Made by a program: the position numbers and the translations under genes | Shown: positions 23,109-32,343 of the stretch, piece by piece | How positions within the stretch are numbered: the stretch's first letter is position 1 | How the letters are laid out: each line of letters opens with the position of its first letter | The notes under the pieces: generated by a model | Told to the model about the DNA's origin: nothing | Databases searched by the model: none | Seen by the model: the letters and a program-made list of their open reading frames with translations, nothing else | Origin: Treponema sp. UBA4267 | Lineage (GTDB): Bacteria > Spirochaetota > Spirochaetia > Treponematales > Treponemataceae | Assembly (NCBI GenBank): GCA_002395155.1 | Contig: DGWD01000008.1 | Location: 124,001 to 188,000 of the forward strand | DNA: 64,000 nt | Direction of reading: 5' to 3'

Positions 23109-24491
23109 CTAAAGCAAAATTGTTAGGAGAGCCCCTTTTGTTGATGGAGAATTTGCGGCCGAAATTGTACCTCCAAGGCTTTGGATTATTACTGAAGAAA
23201 TTGAAAGTCCTAAGCCAGCTCCACCTGCAGAACGGGAATGAGATGCGTCCCCTCTGTAAAAACGTTCAAAAACATGTGGCAGGGCCTCTTCAGAAAAACC
23301 AGGACCATCATCTTCCACCTGAATGCAAATTTTTTGAGTATTAGGGGTCTGTCCCCCCTTATCATCATTTTTATCTTCACAAACCTTTCCATAAAGATTA
23401 ATTTTTCCAGCACCAAACTTAATACTGTTAGAAATCATGGCGGTCAAAACCTGATGAAGAAGTTCTAAATCACTTTTGAGGCTTAAATCTATGTTTTCAT
23501 CAAAGAAAATTTCCAGCTGGGGATTAATTGCGGCAAATTCATTTTTAAGTCTGCTGAACAAAGCCCAAAGATTAAATTCTTCGCTCTGAGGCTTTATAAT
23601 TCCATGCTCAATTTTAGACATCTGCAAAAGATTTGTGATGATGGAATTCATTGCATTTGCTTCGGTAATAATCATTTCGAGGGAACTTTCCAATTGTTTT
23701 GGGTCGTCCTTGCCCCAGCGCTTAAGAAGATTAGCCTGACCAAGAATTCCTGCCACTGGAGTTTTAAGTTCATGCGAAACATCGGAAGTAAAACTTCGTT
23801 CCCGATCAAAATCCTTTCTGAGACTTTCAAAAAGGGTGTTAAAAGTTTTAGCAAGCTGGTCCAGTTCATCATCATTCTTACTAACAGGCAAAAGGCTTTC
23901 CAAATTGCTGGAAGACATTTTTTGAGCCGCAAGAGTAATTTCTTCTACCGGTTTTATAGTCTGTTTTGTAATTAAAAAAGACAGCAAATAAGATATTATA
24001 AGTATAGGGATAAAGATGATGAGGGCAACCTTTGCAATTTGACCTGCAATTCCGTTAGAAAATTCCTTTTGAATATCCATAGCGGTTTCTACAACGTATT
24101 TTTTACCAAAAAGCTGGCATTCCACCGCACAATACAATATGTTCAAATCTCCATCTGTAAAATAATCACGCTGGAAATATTTTTTTGCTTTACCCTGGGT
24201 AACTGGAAGACATGGCAAAAATGGATCATTTGTAACGTAAACTTCCTGATTTTCTTCTTGATACACAACAAAAGTGATAAAGTATGGCAAGTCCAAAAAC
24301 TCTGGAATAATTACTTTTTCAAACTCAAGCTGTTCACTTAAAAAACTGGCGGCACCAGACAAATCTCTTTCCATTTTATTTTTTTGTGACAATCTTAATA
24401 ATTGTATAAATATGATGGAGAGCATTAAAAGTGATGCGGCCACAATTATCATAAAACGAAGGGAAAGTCTGACTACAAGAGATTTTTTCAT
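23109..24491 (-). CDS. Sensor histidine kinase
   Basis: 460 residues. A membrane helix (about 10-30), an extracytoplasmic sensor region (about 35-160), a second helix (about 162-185) and a HAMP linker lead to the dimerisation/phosphoacceptor box FTSDVSHELKTPVAGIL (phosphorylated His about 244) and an HATPase_c domain with VEDDGPGFSEEALPHVFERFYRGD and GGAGLGLSIS. It is an EnvZ/PhoR-type kinase. The response regulator gene ends 3 nt upstream. The ATPase domain has an in-frame GGGGACAGACCCC-encoded stretch (KGGQTPNT) placed between strands, next to a low-complexity insertion. Confidence 0.93.
   Translation of the reverse strand: MKKSLVVRLSLRFMIIVAASLLMLSIIFIQLLRLSQKNKMERDLSGAASFLSEQLEFEKVIIPEFLDLPYFITFVVYQEENQEVYVTNDPFLPCLPVTQGKAKKYFQRDYFTDGDLNILYCAVECQLFGKKYVVETAMDIQKEFSNGIAGQIAKVALIIFIPILIISYLLSFLITKQTIKPVEEITLAAQKMSSSNLESLLPVSKNDDELDQLAKTFNTLFESLRKDFDRERSFTSDVSHELKTPVAGILGQANLLKRWGKDDPKQLESSLEMIITEANAMNSIITNLLQMSKIEHGIIKPQSEEFNLWALFSRLKNEFAAINPQLEIFFDENIDLSLKSDLELLHQVLTAMISNSIKFGAGKINLYGKVCEDKNDDKGGQTPNTQKICIQVEDDGPGFSEEALPHVFERFYRGDASHSRSAGGAGLGLSISSVIIQSLGGTISAANSPSTKGALLTILL
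23344..23356 (-). repeat. GGGGACAGACCCC repeat, copy 3 (in histidine kinase)
   Basis: Exact 13-mer in sense orientation on the minus strand, read as Gly-Gln-Thr-Pro within a Lys/Asp/Asn-rich loop of the kinase ATPase domain. Confidence 0.9.
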
Positions 24492-24494
24492 AAG

Positions 24495-25175
24495 CTAATT
24501 CACCATCATATAGCCTACGCCCCGAACTGTTTTAATATATTCGGTCTTTGTTGGCTGGTCTATTTTTGAACGCAGATAATTTACATAAACATCTACAGTA
24601 TTTTCTTCAATGAAATAGTCTTTGCCCCAGACATTATCTATAATTTGACTACGGCTCAAAACCTTATTCTGATTTTCCATAAATAATTTTAATAGAAGAA
24701 ATTCTAGTTTTGAAAGAGAAATAGACTGATTTTGAACGCTTGCAGTCATACTCTGCAAATTTAATTCCACCTCACGGTTTTGCACTTTTGTTTGCTGTTT
24801 TACAGGGGCAGAGGCCTTACTTCTTCTTAAAACTGCCGATATACGGGCAAGCAGTTCTTCTATTGCAAATGGCTTGGAGATATAGTCATCTGCTCCGGTA
24901 TTCAGGCCGTTTACTTTATCATATGTTTCACCTTTTGCAGTAACCAAAATAACTGGCAGTTGAGAAGTTTTTCTAATTCTTCTTAAAACTTCTATTCCGT
25001 TCAGTTCCGGAAGCATTATATCTAAAAGCACAAGATCTGGATTTTCTTTCTCAAAAAGTTCCATGGCCTGACGACCATCTGTTGCGGTTACAGTTGTATA
25101 ACCTTCGTGGCTTAATTCGAGGTTTTCAAAGTTTAAAACGGTTTCATCATCTTCCACAATTAGTATTTTTTCCAT
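24495..25175 (-). CDS. OmpR/PhoB-family response regulator
   Basis: 226 residues. Receiver domain: acidic pair VEDDE (about 7-11), phosphoacceptor Asp in LVLLDIMLPE (about 52), Thr in VTAKG and Lys in SKPF (about 101). The C-terminal winged helix has the OmpR-type end SQIIDNVWGKDYFIEENTVDVYVNYLRSKID and KTVRGVGYM. It starts inside the end of the small secreted gene (16-nt overlap), and the kinase follows. The direct repeats at 25715-25746 ahead of the operon are good candidates for its own binding site. Confidence 0.95.
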   Translation of the reverse strand: MEKILIVEDDETVLNFENLELSHEGYTTVTATDGRQAMELFEKENPDLVLLDIMLPELNGIEVLRRIRKTSQLPVILVTAKGETYDKVNGLNTGADDYISKPFAIEELLARISAVLRRSKASAPVKQQTKVQNREVELNLQSMTASVQNQSISLSKLEFLLLKLFMENQNKVLSRSQIIDNVWGKDYFIEENTVDVYVNYLRSKIDQPTKTEYIKTVRGVGYMMVN

Positions 25176-25657
25176 AATCCTTCCCTCACTGAATACTTAT
25201 AGCTGTTATTTACCTGTAAGTCATAAAGGTCAACTCTTGGTAGTTCTTCATCATCATATGTCTTTATACCTATGAGGCTTACTGTAAAGTTTTGTTTAAT
25301 ATTTCCCAATTCGTTTATATTTATGATATAGCGAAAGGCTCTGGAATTTCTTTTGAAAGCTATATGTCCGTTATAAAACTTTCCGTTTATCTGTATTTTA
25401 TTTTTTTTAACAGTAAGTGGATCTATTCCTTTTGTAAAGGCAAAATCAAATACTACAAAACCTGGGTGCAAGTCATCTTCAAAAAATCGCAAGGCTATTA
25501 GTCTACATTCCATATCTTCGTCTGGCAGTCTTCTACCACCAAAATTTTTAAATGAACGGGCAGAATCTGTCTGATTTGGAACAGCTTCTTCCTGAGCATA
25601 AAAATAACTGCTTGCGAAAAACACTAATACTAAAAAAATCAAATGCTTTATTTTCAT
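25160..25657 (-). CDS. Secreted protein of unknown function, first gene of the two-component operon
   Basis: 165 residues from the ATG at 25657. An N-terminal signal peptide (MKIKHLIFLVLVFFASSYFYAQ, cleavage about residue 22) precedes a compact beta-rich domain of about 140 residues. An 11-residue upstream extension is possible but would bury the signal. Its 3' end overlaps the response regulator start by 16 nt, so it is co-expressed with the regulator and kinase and may be the periplasmic partner or target of the sensor. No family is recognised and no Shine-Dalgarno is visible. Confidence 0.65.
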   Translation of the reverse strand: MKIKHLIFLVLVFFASSYFYAQEEAVPNQTDSARSFKNFGGRRLPDEDMECRLIALRFFEDDLHPGFVVFDFAFTKGIDPLTVKKNKIQINGKFYNGHIAFKRNSRAFRYIININELGNIKQNFTVSLIGIKTYDDEELPRVDLYDLQVNNSYKYSVREGLWKKY

Positions 25658-25714
25658 TTTCTGCTTATATATTAATGTTAAAAAGGCCAAATCTAAAGTG
25701 TTTTTTGATTAGAG

Positions 25715-25746
25715 TTTTCTAAGACTTTTCTAAGATTTGTTTAAAG
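25715..25746. promoter_or_regulatory. 11-bp-spaced direct repeats, candidate response-regulator binding site
   Basis: TTTTCTAAGA at 25715-25724 is repeated exactly at 25726-25735 (11-bp period), and a degraded third unit (TTGTTTAAAG) follows at 25737-25746. OmpR/PhoB-type regulators bind tandem repeats with this spacing. The site lies about 60 bp upstream of the operon that encodes such a regulator. Confidence 0.6.
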
Positions 25747-25774
25747 AATATCCAGGACTTTATTATTATATTTT

Positions 25775-25930
25775 AATCTGTAAGCTGATTGAGGCAGTCG
25801 AGCCTTTGAAACTCTAGCTTACAAGGAGTCTTTATAGGAAGATAGATTAAGTAAAATGACATTAACTCGGACAAAAAAATCACCGTGGACTTTTTATTAG
25901 TTTCCTCATCCACGGTGATTATTTTTTTAA
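25775..25930 (+). ncRNA. Possible small structured RNA in the intergenic region before mnmE
   Basis: No ORF. On the plus strand a stem GTAAGCT (25780-25786) with AGCTTAC (25816-25822) encloses an inner AGGC/GCCT stem (25792-25805), and the strong terminator at 25878-25928 follows. A loose promoter (TTGTTT near 25737, TATTAT 18 nt later) could drive it. No known RNA family was recognised, so this is weak. Confidence 0.25.
25878..25928. terminator. Bidirectional intrinsic terminator downstream of mnmE
   Basis: AATCACCGTGGA (25878-25889) pairs perfectly with TCCACGGTGATT (25909-25920). A T-run follows on each strand (seven Ts either way), so it terminates the mnmE transcript and could stop one arriving from the left. 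Confidence 0.85.
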
Positions 25931-25944
25931 CCTATAAAGTCTGT

Positions 25945-27321
25945 TTATTTTCCAACACAGAAATTAGCAAAGATTGAACCAAGTACATCATCTGGTGTTA
26001 CGTCTCCGGTTACTTCTCCAAGGCTGTCTATGGCATCTTCCAGGTCTTGTACAACTGCATCCAGAGTGTAATTATCGTCTGCACTTACAAGGGCATGTTT
26101 TACACTTTCCAAAGCTTCGGCTACAGATTTCTTCTGTCGGGCTGAACCAAGTCCTGCCTGCTGACGTTCACTTGAAAGGCCAGCAGTAAGAATTGCACTT
26201 ATCTGATTAAAGAGTTCTGCAATGCCTTCTCCTGTTTTAGAAGATATTTTGCATACAGAAAAACTTTCCTTAATTTCGCTGTTTTTCCTGTTTTCACCAT
26301 CTTTATCAATTTTTGTTTCAACAATAATAAGAGGCTCTATACAATGTTCAATAAAATCACGATCTTCCTTTATCAAGCCTTGCTGGGAATCTACCAGATA
26401 TAAAACTACATCGGCATCGTGTACCAGGTTTCGGCTAATTTCTACTCCCTGAGCCTCAATTTGGTCAGAAGTTTCGCGAAGTCCTGCTGTATCAAAAAGT
26501 CTTACAGGAATTCCGTTTATACTTGCCCAGCTTTCCAGCCAGTCACGGGTAGTTCCTTCTATATCACTTACAATTGCACGCTCTTCTTTCAAAATGGCAT
26601 TAAACAAAGATGATTTTCCGGCATTTGTTCGGCCTGCCAGTACAACTCTTGCCCCATCCTGATAAAGTTTTTCGCCCTGCCAGGAATCTACCAAAGCCTG
26701 AAGCCTCTTTATTGCTATTTCAATGTCTTTGCGGTCGAAGGTATCAGCAATTGTTTCTTCATCTTCTGGATACTCAATTTCTACTTCAATTGAAGCAAGA
26801 GTATCTATTATCAGCTTTTTGATTGAGTCTATTTCGGCAAAAAGTGAACCGGCAAGTCGGCCAGCTGCATGTGAACGGGAAGTATCTGTATGAGAATCAA
26901 TAATTTCTTTTACAGCCTCGGCCTTTGTAAGATCGGTTTTTCCATTGATGTAGGCACGGAAGGTGTATTCGCCACGGTTGGCCTGTCTAAATCCGCTTTT
27001 AAGCATAAGATTTTGAATTGCAGTTACAACGGCAGGTCCACCATGGCAAGAAATTTCTACCATGTCTTCGCCGGTAAAAGATTTTGGAGCCCTGTAAACA
27101 GAAAGCATTACTTCATCAATTTTCTGTCCCTGGTCTACAATCCAACCGTAAACCAAAGTATTTCCAGGAGCTTCCAAAAGTGCTTTTGGTCTGGAAAAAA
27201 CTTTACTTACTAATTTAATACAACCTTTTCCAGAAACCCTAACTATTCCAAGGGCTGCTGGTGCTAAGGCTGTTGCAATAGAAGAAATTGGTTCTTCTGG
27301 TGCATACTGTGAAGGTGTCAT
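25945..27321 (-). CDS. mnmE: tRNA modification GTPase MnmE (TrmE)
   Basis: 458 residues, normal length. N-terminal folate-binding domain (IATALAPAALGIVRVSG, HGGPAVV), a helical domain, and an inserted G domain with G1 GRTNAGKSS, G2 EGTTRDW, G3 DTAGLRE and G4-like TKID. The C-terminal CVGK carries the catalytic Cys. With MnmG it makes the cmnm5 modification at U34 of tRNA. It starts inside the stop of the upstream DUF4015 gene (4-nt overlap). Confidence 0.96.
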   Translation of the reverse strand: MTPSQYAPEEPISSIATALAPAALGIVRVSGKGCIKLVSKVFSRPKALLEAPGNTLVYGWIVDQGQKIDEVMLSVYRAPKSFTGEDMVEISCHGGPAVVTAIQNLMLKSGFRQANRGEYTFRAYINGKTDLTKAEAVKEIIDSHTDTSRSHAAGRLAGSLFAEIDSIKKLIIDTLASIEVEIEYPEDEETIADTFDRKDIEIAIKRLQALVDSWQGEKLYQDGARVVLAGRTNAGKSSLFNAILKEERAIVSDIEGTTRDWLESWASINGIPVRLFDTAGLRETSDQIEAQGVEISRNLVHDADVVLYLVDSQQGLIKEDRDFIEHCIEPLIIVETKIDKDGENRKNSEIKESFSVCKISSKTGEGIAELFNQISAILTAGLSSERQQAGLGSARQKKSVAEALESVKHALVSADDNYTLDAVVQDLEDAIDSLGEVTGDVTPDDVLGSIFANFCVGK

Positions 27322-29675
27322 GGCAATACCTGTAAAAATGGTGTAAATCGTTTTTTTCTTGTAGCATCAATTTCGTCTAAATATGTTGGATTCAAAATAC
27401 TGTCCAAAACAGAAACATCTGAATCAACAAAGGATGGCTTTAATATTGTACCTATTGCCGGTTTTCTAAATTTGTTACTGGCTTCGGCTGCAGAACCAGA
27501 GAAGACATCATTGTGTGTTACATCTGCCGGAGTTGTATCATAATTTCCAGCATTATTCCAGCACATATAACCATGATCAATTGAATCGCGTACTCCAAAG
27601 AATTGCTTTCTGATATAGTCTGAATCATAGTAAAGTCGATCGTAACTTACATTCATATAGAATGATTGAACCCATGGTCTTACCAAGGCCCTGTTACGAC
27701 ACAAAACTGTATTCCTGAATGAGCCATAATAATAAATTCTGTAAGTTCGGTCTGCCACCGGTGCATAATTCAAGAAAGTCTGTTCAAAGTGACTTGGATA
27801 AAACATTGGTCCAATTACATCTACATATTCGGCAAGCATTTCCGCATCCTGGCCGGTTCGTGTACCAGAACGGTTCCATCCGTTTGCACCATAAATATCT
27901 ATTCCAATTGGTGCCTGTATATTTTCGCGGGCATAAGATAAAAATGATATAAGGGCAGATTCTTTATCCATTCCCCTATCCTGCCACCTGTATCTTGCAT
28001 TATTAAGATTTTTTCCATCAGTTGGAAAACGGATATAGTCAAACTGGATTTCGTCAAAACCACGGGCAATTAATTCCTTGGCAATTGTAATATTATATTC
28101 CCAAACTTCTTCTGAAAAAGGATCTACCCAGTGTTCATCATAATAGGCCATAGCCTGCTCTCCAGTTGGATTTCCTTCCTCATCAAGAACATCTTCCAGG
28201 CCTTTTGTACCCATCCAAGGCTGATTAAGCTTAGCATCCCAAACGGCATATTTTGCACCACCATAACGAGCCAGCATTTTGTCCTTAAAAGTAACAATTC
28301 GAGCAATCATGTATATATTGTCTTTTTTGTAGTCTTCAATAAAAGCGTCCAAATCTTGAATTGCATACTGCGAGACAACACCTTTTTCCAAAACAAGAGG
28401 GTCCTTTGTCTGATAGCGGAGATATCCATAATCATCTTTCATATCGATTACGACCGCATTCATATTACGCTCAAGAATTATCTTTTTGAACTTATCCTGA
28501 CCTTCTTTATTACGACTCTGGTAGGCCGAGGCATAAATTGCTTTTCTTCCATTTGCAATATCGGCATAAGCTGAATTTATAGTTCCAGGATAAAGCATCC
28601 ATAATTCTGATAAAGAAACGCCTTTTGAAAAACCTGAACGGGAACGTGGAATCCAGGCTGTATTTACCATTCCAGGAACTGAAGCAAAAGCCTTGTGCCA
28701 TTCTGGTTCCTGGCTTGGACTTCCTGGACTTTGCAGGGTATTAAGGTCTAATGAACCAAAACCTTCTAGCTTGGTATAAAGTAAAACATCATCTATAAGG
28801 GTTAGTCCGTCTGTTACATCTGTTGGTTCAGAACCTGAATAGATTAACTCGCCCTTCTGCTCTTCCCAATTGAACTTATAAATTCTTGGCATATAAGTTT
28901 GTGAAATATAAATTTCTGTAAAAGTAGAACCATCTGCTCTTGTTCTTACAATTGGAATGATATCGGAAATTTCATCACTTTTAGAATTTGTTGATGGCAT
29001 TGTGTCAAAGCCTTCTTCTATATCATTCCATATAATTTTATCTCTGTTTGGATATGTATACGAAAGTCCTAAAATTGGATGAGACATAAATACTACGCTT
29101 TCGCCTTTAATTGTAGCAACAGCAACTGCCTTAATGCCTGGAGTTCTTAGACTCATTGATTTAAGATTTTTCCAAGTAAGTCCTCCATCATTTGAATAGA
29201 AAACATAATCCTTTGTGGCTGTTACCATTTCTTTATGATTAATTGGATTTACACATAAATCCTTAAGATTTTGTATTTGTTTTGTAAGTGTTTTTGTATT
29301 ATTTTTGTACTTTTTTATTGTGAGGAAGGTCAGTCCTTCATCACGCTCTTCGAAATTTTTTAAGTCGCAAGTATAGAAAATTCCTTTTGAAGTTCGAATA
29401 AGCCAGCTTGGTTTTATATTACCACTTGCATCTGGAAGTTCGACCTGCAAAATTTGGTCTACCCTACCACCGGTCCAAAGAGGAATTGATGTATTTCTGT
29501 TAGTTACACGAAAAAGCCCTTCATCTGAGCCAACCAAAAAGACATCTATTTCTGCTTCAATATTTTCGGCCAAAACTGAACTTTTTGACGGAAGCTTATA
29601 AAGTGGTTTTACTTCCTGTGCTGTAACAAATAATCCTAAAAAAAACAAAGAGAGTACAAAAATTAATTTTTTCAT
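27318..29675 (-). CDS. Putative glycoside hydrolase (DUF4015-type), secreted
   Basis: 785 residues. A signal peptide (about 1-19) is followed by a roughly 340-residue beta-rich region with an SNDGGLTWKNL element like a sialidase/BNR repeat blade. The C-terminal half (about 370-700) resembles the DUF4015 TIM-barrel family: NAVVIDMKDDYGYLRY, YMIARIVTFKDKMLA, HWVDPFSEEVWEYNI, then FDEIQFDYIRFPTDG and GIDIYGANGWNR. Asp/Glu residues in these segments are likely catalytic, but substrate is unknown. Its coupling to mnmE is probably positional. A weak Shine-Dalgarno lies before the ATG. Confidence 0.75.
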   Translation of the reverse strand: MKKLIFVLSLFFLGLFVTAQEVKPLYKLPSKSSVLAENIEAEIDVFLVGSDEGLFRVTNRNTSIPLWTGGRVDQILQVELPDASGNIKPSWLIRTSKGIFYTCDLKNFEERDEGLTFLTIKKYKNNTKTLTKQIQNLKDLCVNPINHKEMVTATKDYVFYSNDGGLTWKNLKSMSLRTPGIKAVAVATIKGESVVFMSHPILGLSYTYPNRDKIIWNDIEEGFDTMPSTNSKSDEISDIIPIVRTRADGSTFTEIYISQTYMPRIYKFNWEEQKGELIYSGSEPTDVTDGLTLIDDVLLYTKLEGFGSLDLNTLQSPGSPSQEPEWHKAFASVPGMVNTAWIPRSRSGFSKGVSLSELWMLYPGTINSAYADIANGRKAIYASAYQSRNKEGQDKFKKIILERNMNAVVIDMKDDYGYLRYQTKDPLVLEKGVVSQYAIQDLDAFIEDYKKDNIYMIARIVTFKDKMLARYGGAKYAVWDAKLNQPWMGTKGLEDVLDEEGNPTGEQAMAYYDEHWVDPFSEEVWEYNITIAKELIARGFDEIQFDYIRFPTDGKNLNNARYRWQDRGMDKESALISFLSYARENIQAPIGIDIYGANGWNRSGTRTGQDAEMLAEYVDVIGPMFYPSHFEQTFLNYAPVADRTYRIYYYGSFRNTVLCRNRALVRPWVQSFYMNVSYDRLYYDSDYIRKQFFGVRDSIDHGYMCWNNAGNYDTTPADVTHNDVFSGSAAEASNKFRKPAIGTILKPSFVDSDVSVLDSILNPTYLDEIDATRKKRFTPFLQVLP

Positions 29676-29748
29676 ACTCTCTTTATCGGTAAATTAATTT
29701 GAAATGTTTATAGATTGCTTTTAATGCTTTATCTGTAATGATAAAGAA

Positions 29749-31206
29749 CTATACAATCTTATCCAAAGCATCAACAACAACTTCATCGTAAAGATTTTTC
29801 TGTTCACGTAAAGTTGCAACTGCCGATTCCTTATCCATTGCATCACGGTAAGAACGTTTACTAGAAAGTGAAACATAAGATTCTGCAACACGAATAAGAC
29901 GTGCAACCTGAGGGATTTCCTCGCCTTTTAATCCGTTTGGATAACCTGAACCATCAATATTTTCGTGATGTTTCATAGCGGCATCTTCAAAAACACTCCA
30001 GTACTTTTTAGGAACGAATTCAAGATACTTTTCTGCAAGGTTTACGTGTTCCTTCATAGCTTCCTTTTCTTCATTTGTAAGAGAAGTTGCAGAAAGTAAA
30101 TCTGGATCAATTCCAAGGAAGCCTGCATCGTAAATCATTGCAGCACAGAAGTTGAGCATTGCCATTCCCTGTGGTAAACCAAGCTGAATTGAAAGCTTGT
30201 AAACTAATTCACTTACGTTCTTTGAGTTATTTTTACGACCTGTAGCATAATCAATCTGCTGGCCAATTTCTTCACATTTAACTGCAAGCTGTTTAAGTTC
30301 TTCTTCATCATCTTCAGAAATTGTCAAATCTGGAAGAGCCGCAGCTGGAGCCCAGGTAGACTCTCCTGCAAGTCTTAACTGTGGATTTCCACCATAAAGA
30401 TCAGTTATTCCACCAAGCATAATACGGTTTGTCTGAGACTGGTTTGCAGCCAACAGTTTGAAAGCCTGAACATACTGTTCCTGCTGAATCTGCTGCTGTT
30501 TAAAGCCTTTTCTTACAATAAAGATGATAAGGAAAACAATTACCAGAATGATTAAAGCAATTCCAATTACAGAGAAAGCAATTACTTTTGTAGAACGCTT
30601 TGTTTCGTTAGCTGATATTGCAAAAGCATTTCCCATGTCTTTAAGTCCTGTTTCCAAAGCATCTTTAAATTCCTGCTGACTCTGTTTTGTAGCTTCGGTC
30701 TGTTCCTTCATAGCCTGAGCCTGTTCTTTCATAGCTTTGGCCTGGGCATCCATAGATTCCTGCTGGGCCTGGAAACGTTCCTGTTCAACTTTACGCTGAG
30801 CAGCTGTTTCTGCCTTTTCTGCCGCTTTTTCTTTGTTTGCCTGTTCAGCTTCAATCTGCTTGATCAGCTTCTTTATCTTTGTACTTTCAATATTTGGATA
30901 TTTTTCCAAATTCATCTGAACATCGATTAAAGCAAGTTCATCATAATTATTCTGAATCTTCTGCAGTTTAGTTGTGTAAACTGTTTGTGCAAAGAAAAGA
31001 ACACTTGCCTGTGATTCTTCATCTTTTGCTACAGCTAAAGCCTGATTTACATATTTATAGGCATCTTCTACATTGCCATTTTCATATGCTTCATTTGCTT
31101 TGTCCAAAAACCTTACAGCAAGATCACTTGCAGCTGCAAAGGCTGTGGCTGTAATAGCGAGTAAAAAGAGTGTAACTGTAATTTTTCTAATTTTATTTGA
31201 TAACAT
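29749..31206 (-). CDS. Membrane protein with a degenerate HD-GYP domain
   Basis: 485 residues from the ATG at 31206 (GGAG 8 nt upstream). Signal-anchor or signal peptide (about 1-26), TPR-like periplasmic helices, a long Glu/Gln/Ala coiled coil (about 125-200), one membrane helix (about 206-230), then a cytoplasmic HD-GYP-like domain (about 320-480). HHENIDGSGYPNGLKGEEIP is intact. The HD motif reads MIYDAGFLGI where LLHDIGKIGI is usual, so the metal-ligand His is Tyr; the first ligand region and the later D-x-F-DAL (here AESYVSL) are also altered. It probably binds rather than hydrolyses c-di-GMP. It is the third gene of the envelope operon. Confidence 0.8.
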   Translation of the reverse strand: MLSNKIRKITVTLFLLAITATAFAAASDLAVRFLDKANEAYENGNVEDAYKYVNQALAVAKDEESQASVLFFAQTVYTTKLQKIQNNYDELALIDVQMNLEKYPNIESTKIKKLIKQIEAEQANKEKAAEKAETAAQRKVEQERFQAQQESMDAQAKAMKEQAQAMKEQTEATKQSQQEFKDALETGLKDMGNAFAISANETKRSTKVIAFSVIGIALIILVIVFLIIFIVRKGFKQQQIQQEQYVQAFKLLAANQSQTNRIMLGGITDLYGGNPQLRLAGESTWAPAAALPDLTISEDDEEELKQLAVKCEEIGQQIDYATGRKNNSKNVSELVYKLSIQLGLPQGMAMLNFCAAMIYDAGFLGIDPDLLSATSLTNEEKEAMKEHVNLAEKYLEFVPKKYWSVFEDAAMKHHENIDGSGYPNGLKGEEIPQVARLIRVAESYVSLSSKRSYRDAMDKESAVATLREQKNLYDEVVVDALDKIV

Positions 31207-32317
31207 TTTCAGCTCCAATTGCAAGAATTAAACTGGCACGATTTTCCAGGCCAGAAGCTTTTACAAGCACTTTATCTCTAAGTCCTATATTAAAATTAAG
31301 ACTAACTTTATCCAAATCTGCGAAAGGAATCTGGGCATTTGCTTCAGCTCCCATAGCAAAATTTATATTATCATAAAACAGATGACCGGCATACCATTCA
31401 GCACCTAAATCAACTTTTACGTTTCCCAACGAAATTCTTTCGTACTTAATTCCAACAATTGGTGTATACATTGTTCCTACAATAAGATTTGTCTTTTTCT
31501 GATTTGCATCTTTTTGACTTAGAACAACACCGAATCCAGTTGTAATAAACAAATTAGGAATAAGAGATGGAGAAAGTTTAAGTTTTACATCTATATCCCC
31601 AATTAAAGGCACAAGAGATTTTTCTTCTGCCATTCCAATTGGTTGAACTCCTGCAAAAAGTTCTGCTCCAATTATGGTTTTACTTTCAAGCATATACTCA
31701 TAATTAAAACTTAAAGATGGACCATAATGCAAACTATTAATATTACTAGAGTTATCGTGCAAATAAACAAAATCTGCAAGACCTAAAGCAACTTTCCATC
31801 TATAGCTTGTAAGTTTTGTTTCTTTTCCAGTTACATAAACGGATTTTCCGCTATTTGTATTCTTAGCCGCAACATATTCCTTTTCGACATTAACTCGCTG
31901 TTTTTCTTTTTCCTTTTCAATTCTGGCAAGTTCAAGCTGTCGCTGATACTCAAGTTCTGCCTCATGTTCCTGCTGAACTTTATAGGCATCGGCAATAACA
32001 GAATACATTTCTACGGCCTGTTCATTATCAAGGTTATTTTCAATAACAATGATAATGGCAGTCATAGCAAAATCATATTCATTATTTACAATAAGACGTC
32101 TGATCTTTTTTTCAGTGTAATTTTCTATCAAATAATAATTACTGTCTTCGTTATTATCTGATAAAAGAGTATTCAACTGATCTTCCGACTGTATTATAAA
32201 TATCTGATCTATTTTTTTATATATATCACTAATATATTCTTCTACCGCAAAAGCAGGAAGTGCAAAAGAAAAGAGTAAAACTAATATTGTATATACTTTT
32301 ATCTTTCTAAAGATCAT
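31193..32317 (-). CDS. Secreted protein with predicted outer-membrane beta-barrel C-terminus
   Basis: 374 residues. A signal peptide (about 1-24) is followed by about 110 helical residues that include a Glu/Lys-rich helix (EHEAELEYQRQLELARIEKEKEKQR) and then about 200 residues of alternating short beta strands (YRWKVALGLADFVYL, YGPSLSFNYEYML, TIIGAELFAGV, KVDLGAEWYAGHLFY, RASLILAIGAENVIK). This is the pattern of an 8-10 stranded barrel. It sits between the giant protein and the HD-GYP gene, overlapping the latter by 14 nt, so the three probably form one envelope system. Confidence 0.7.
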   Translation of the reverse strand: MIFRKIKVYTILVLLFSFALPAFAVEEYISDIYKKIDQIFIIQSEDQLNTLLSDNNEDSNYYLIENYTEKKIRRLIVNNEYDFAMTAIIIVIENNLDNEQAVEMYSVIADAYKVQQEHEAELEYQRQLELARIEKEKEKQRVNVEKEYVAAKNTNSGKSVYVTGKETKLTSYRWKVALGLADFVYLHDNSSNINSLHYGPSLSFNYEYMLESKTIIGAELFAGVQPIGMAEEKSLVPLIGDIDVKLKLSPSLIPNLFITTGFGVVLSQKDANQKKTNLIVGTMYTPIVGIKYERISLGNVKVDLGAEWYAGHLFYDNINFAMGAEANAQIPFADLDKVSLNFNIGLRDKVLVKASGLENRASLILAIGAENVIK

Positions 32318-32343
32318 TTTAACCTCTTCTAAAACTATCTACG

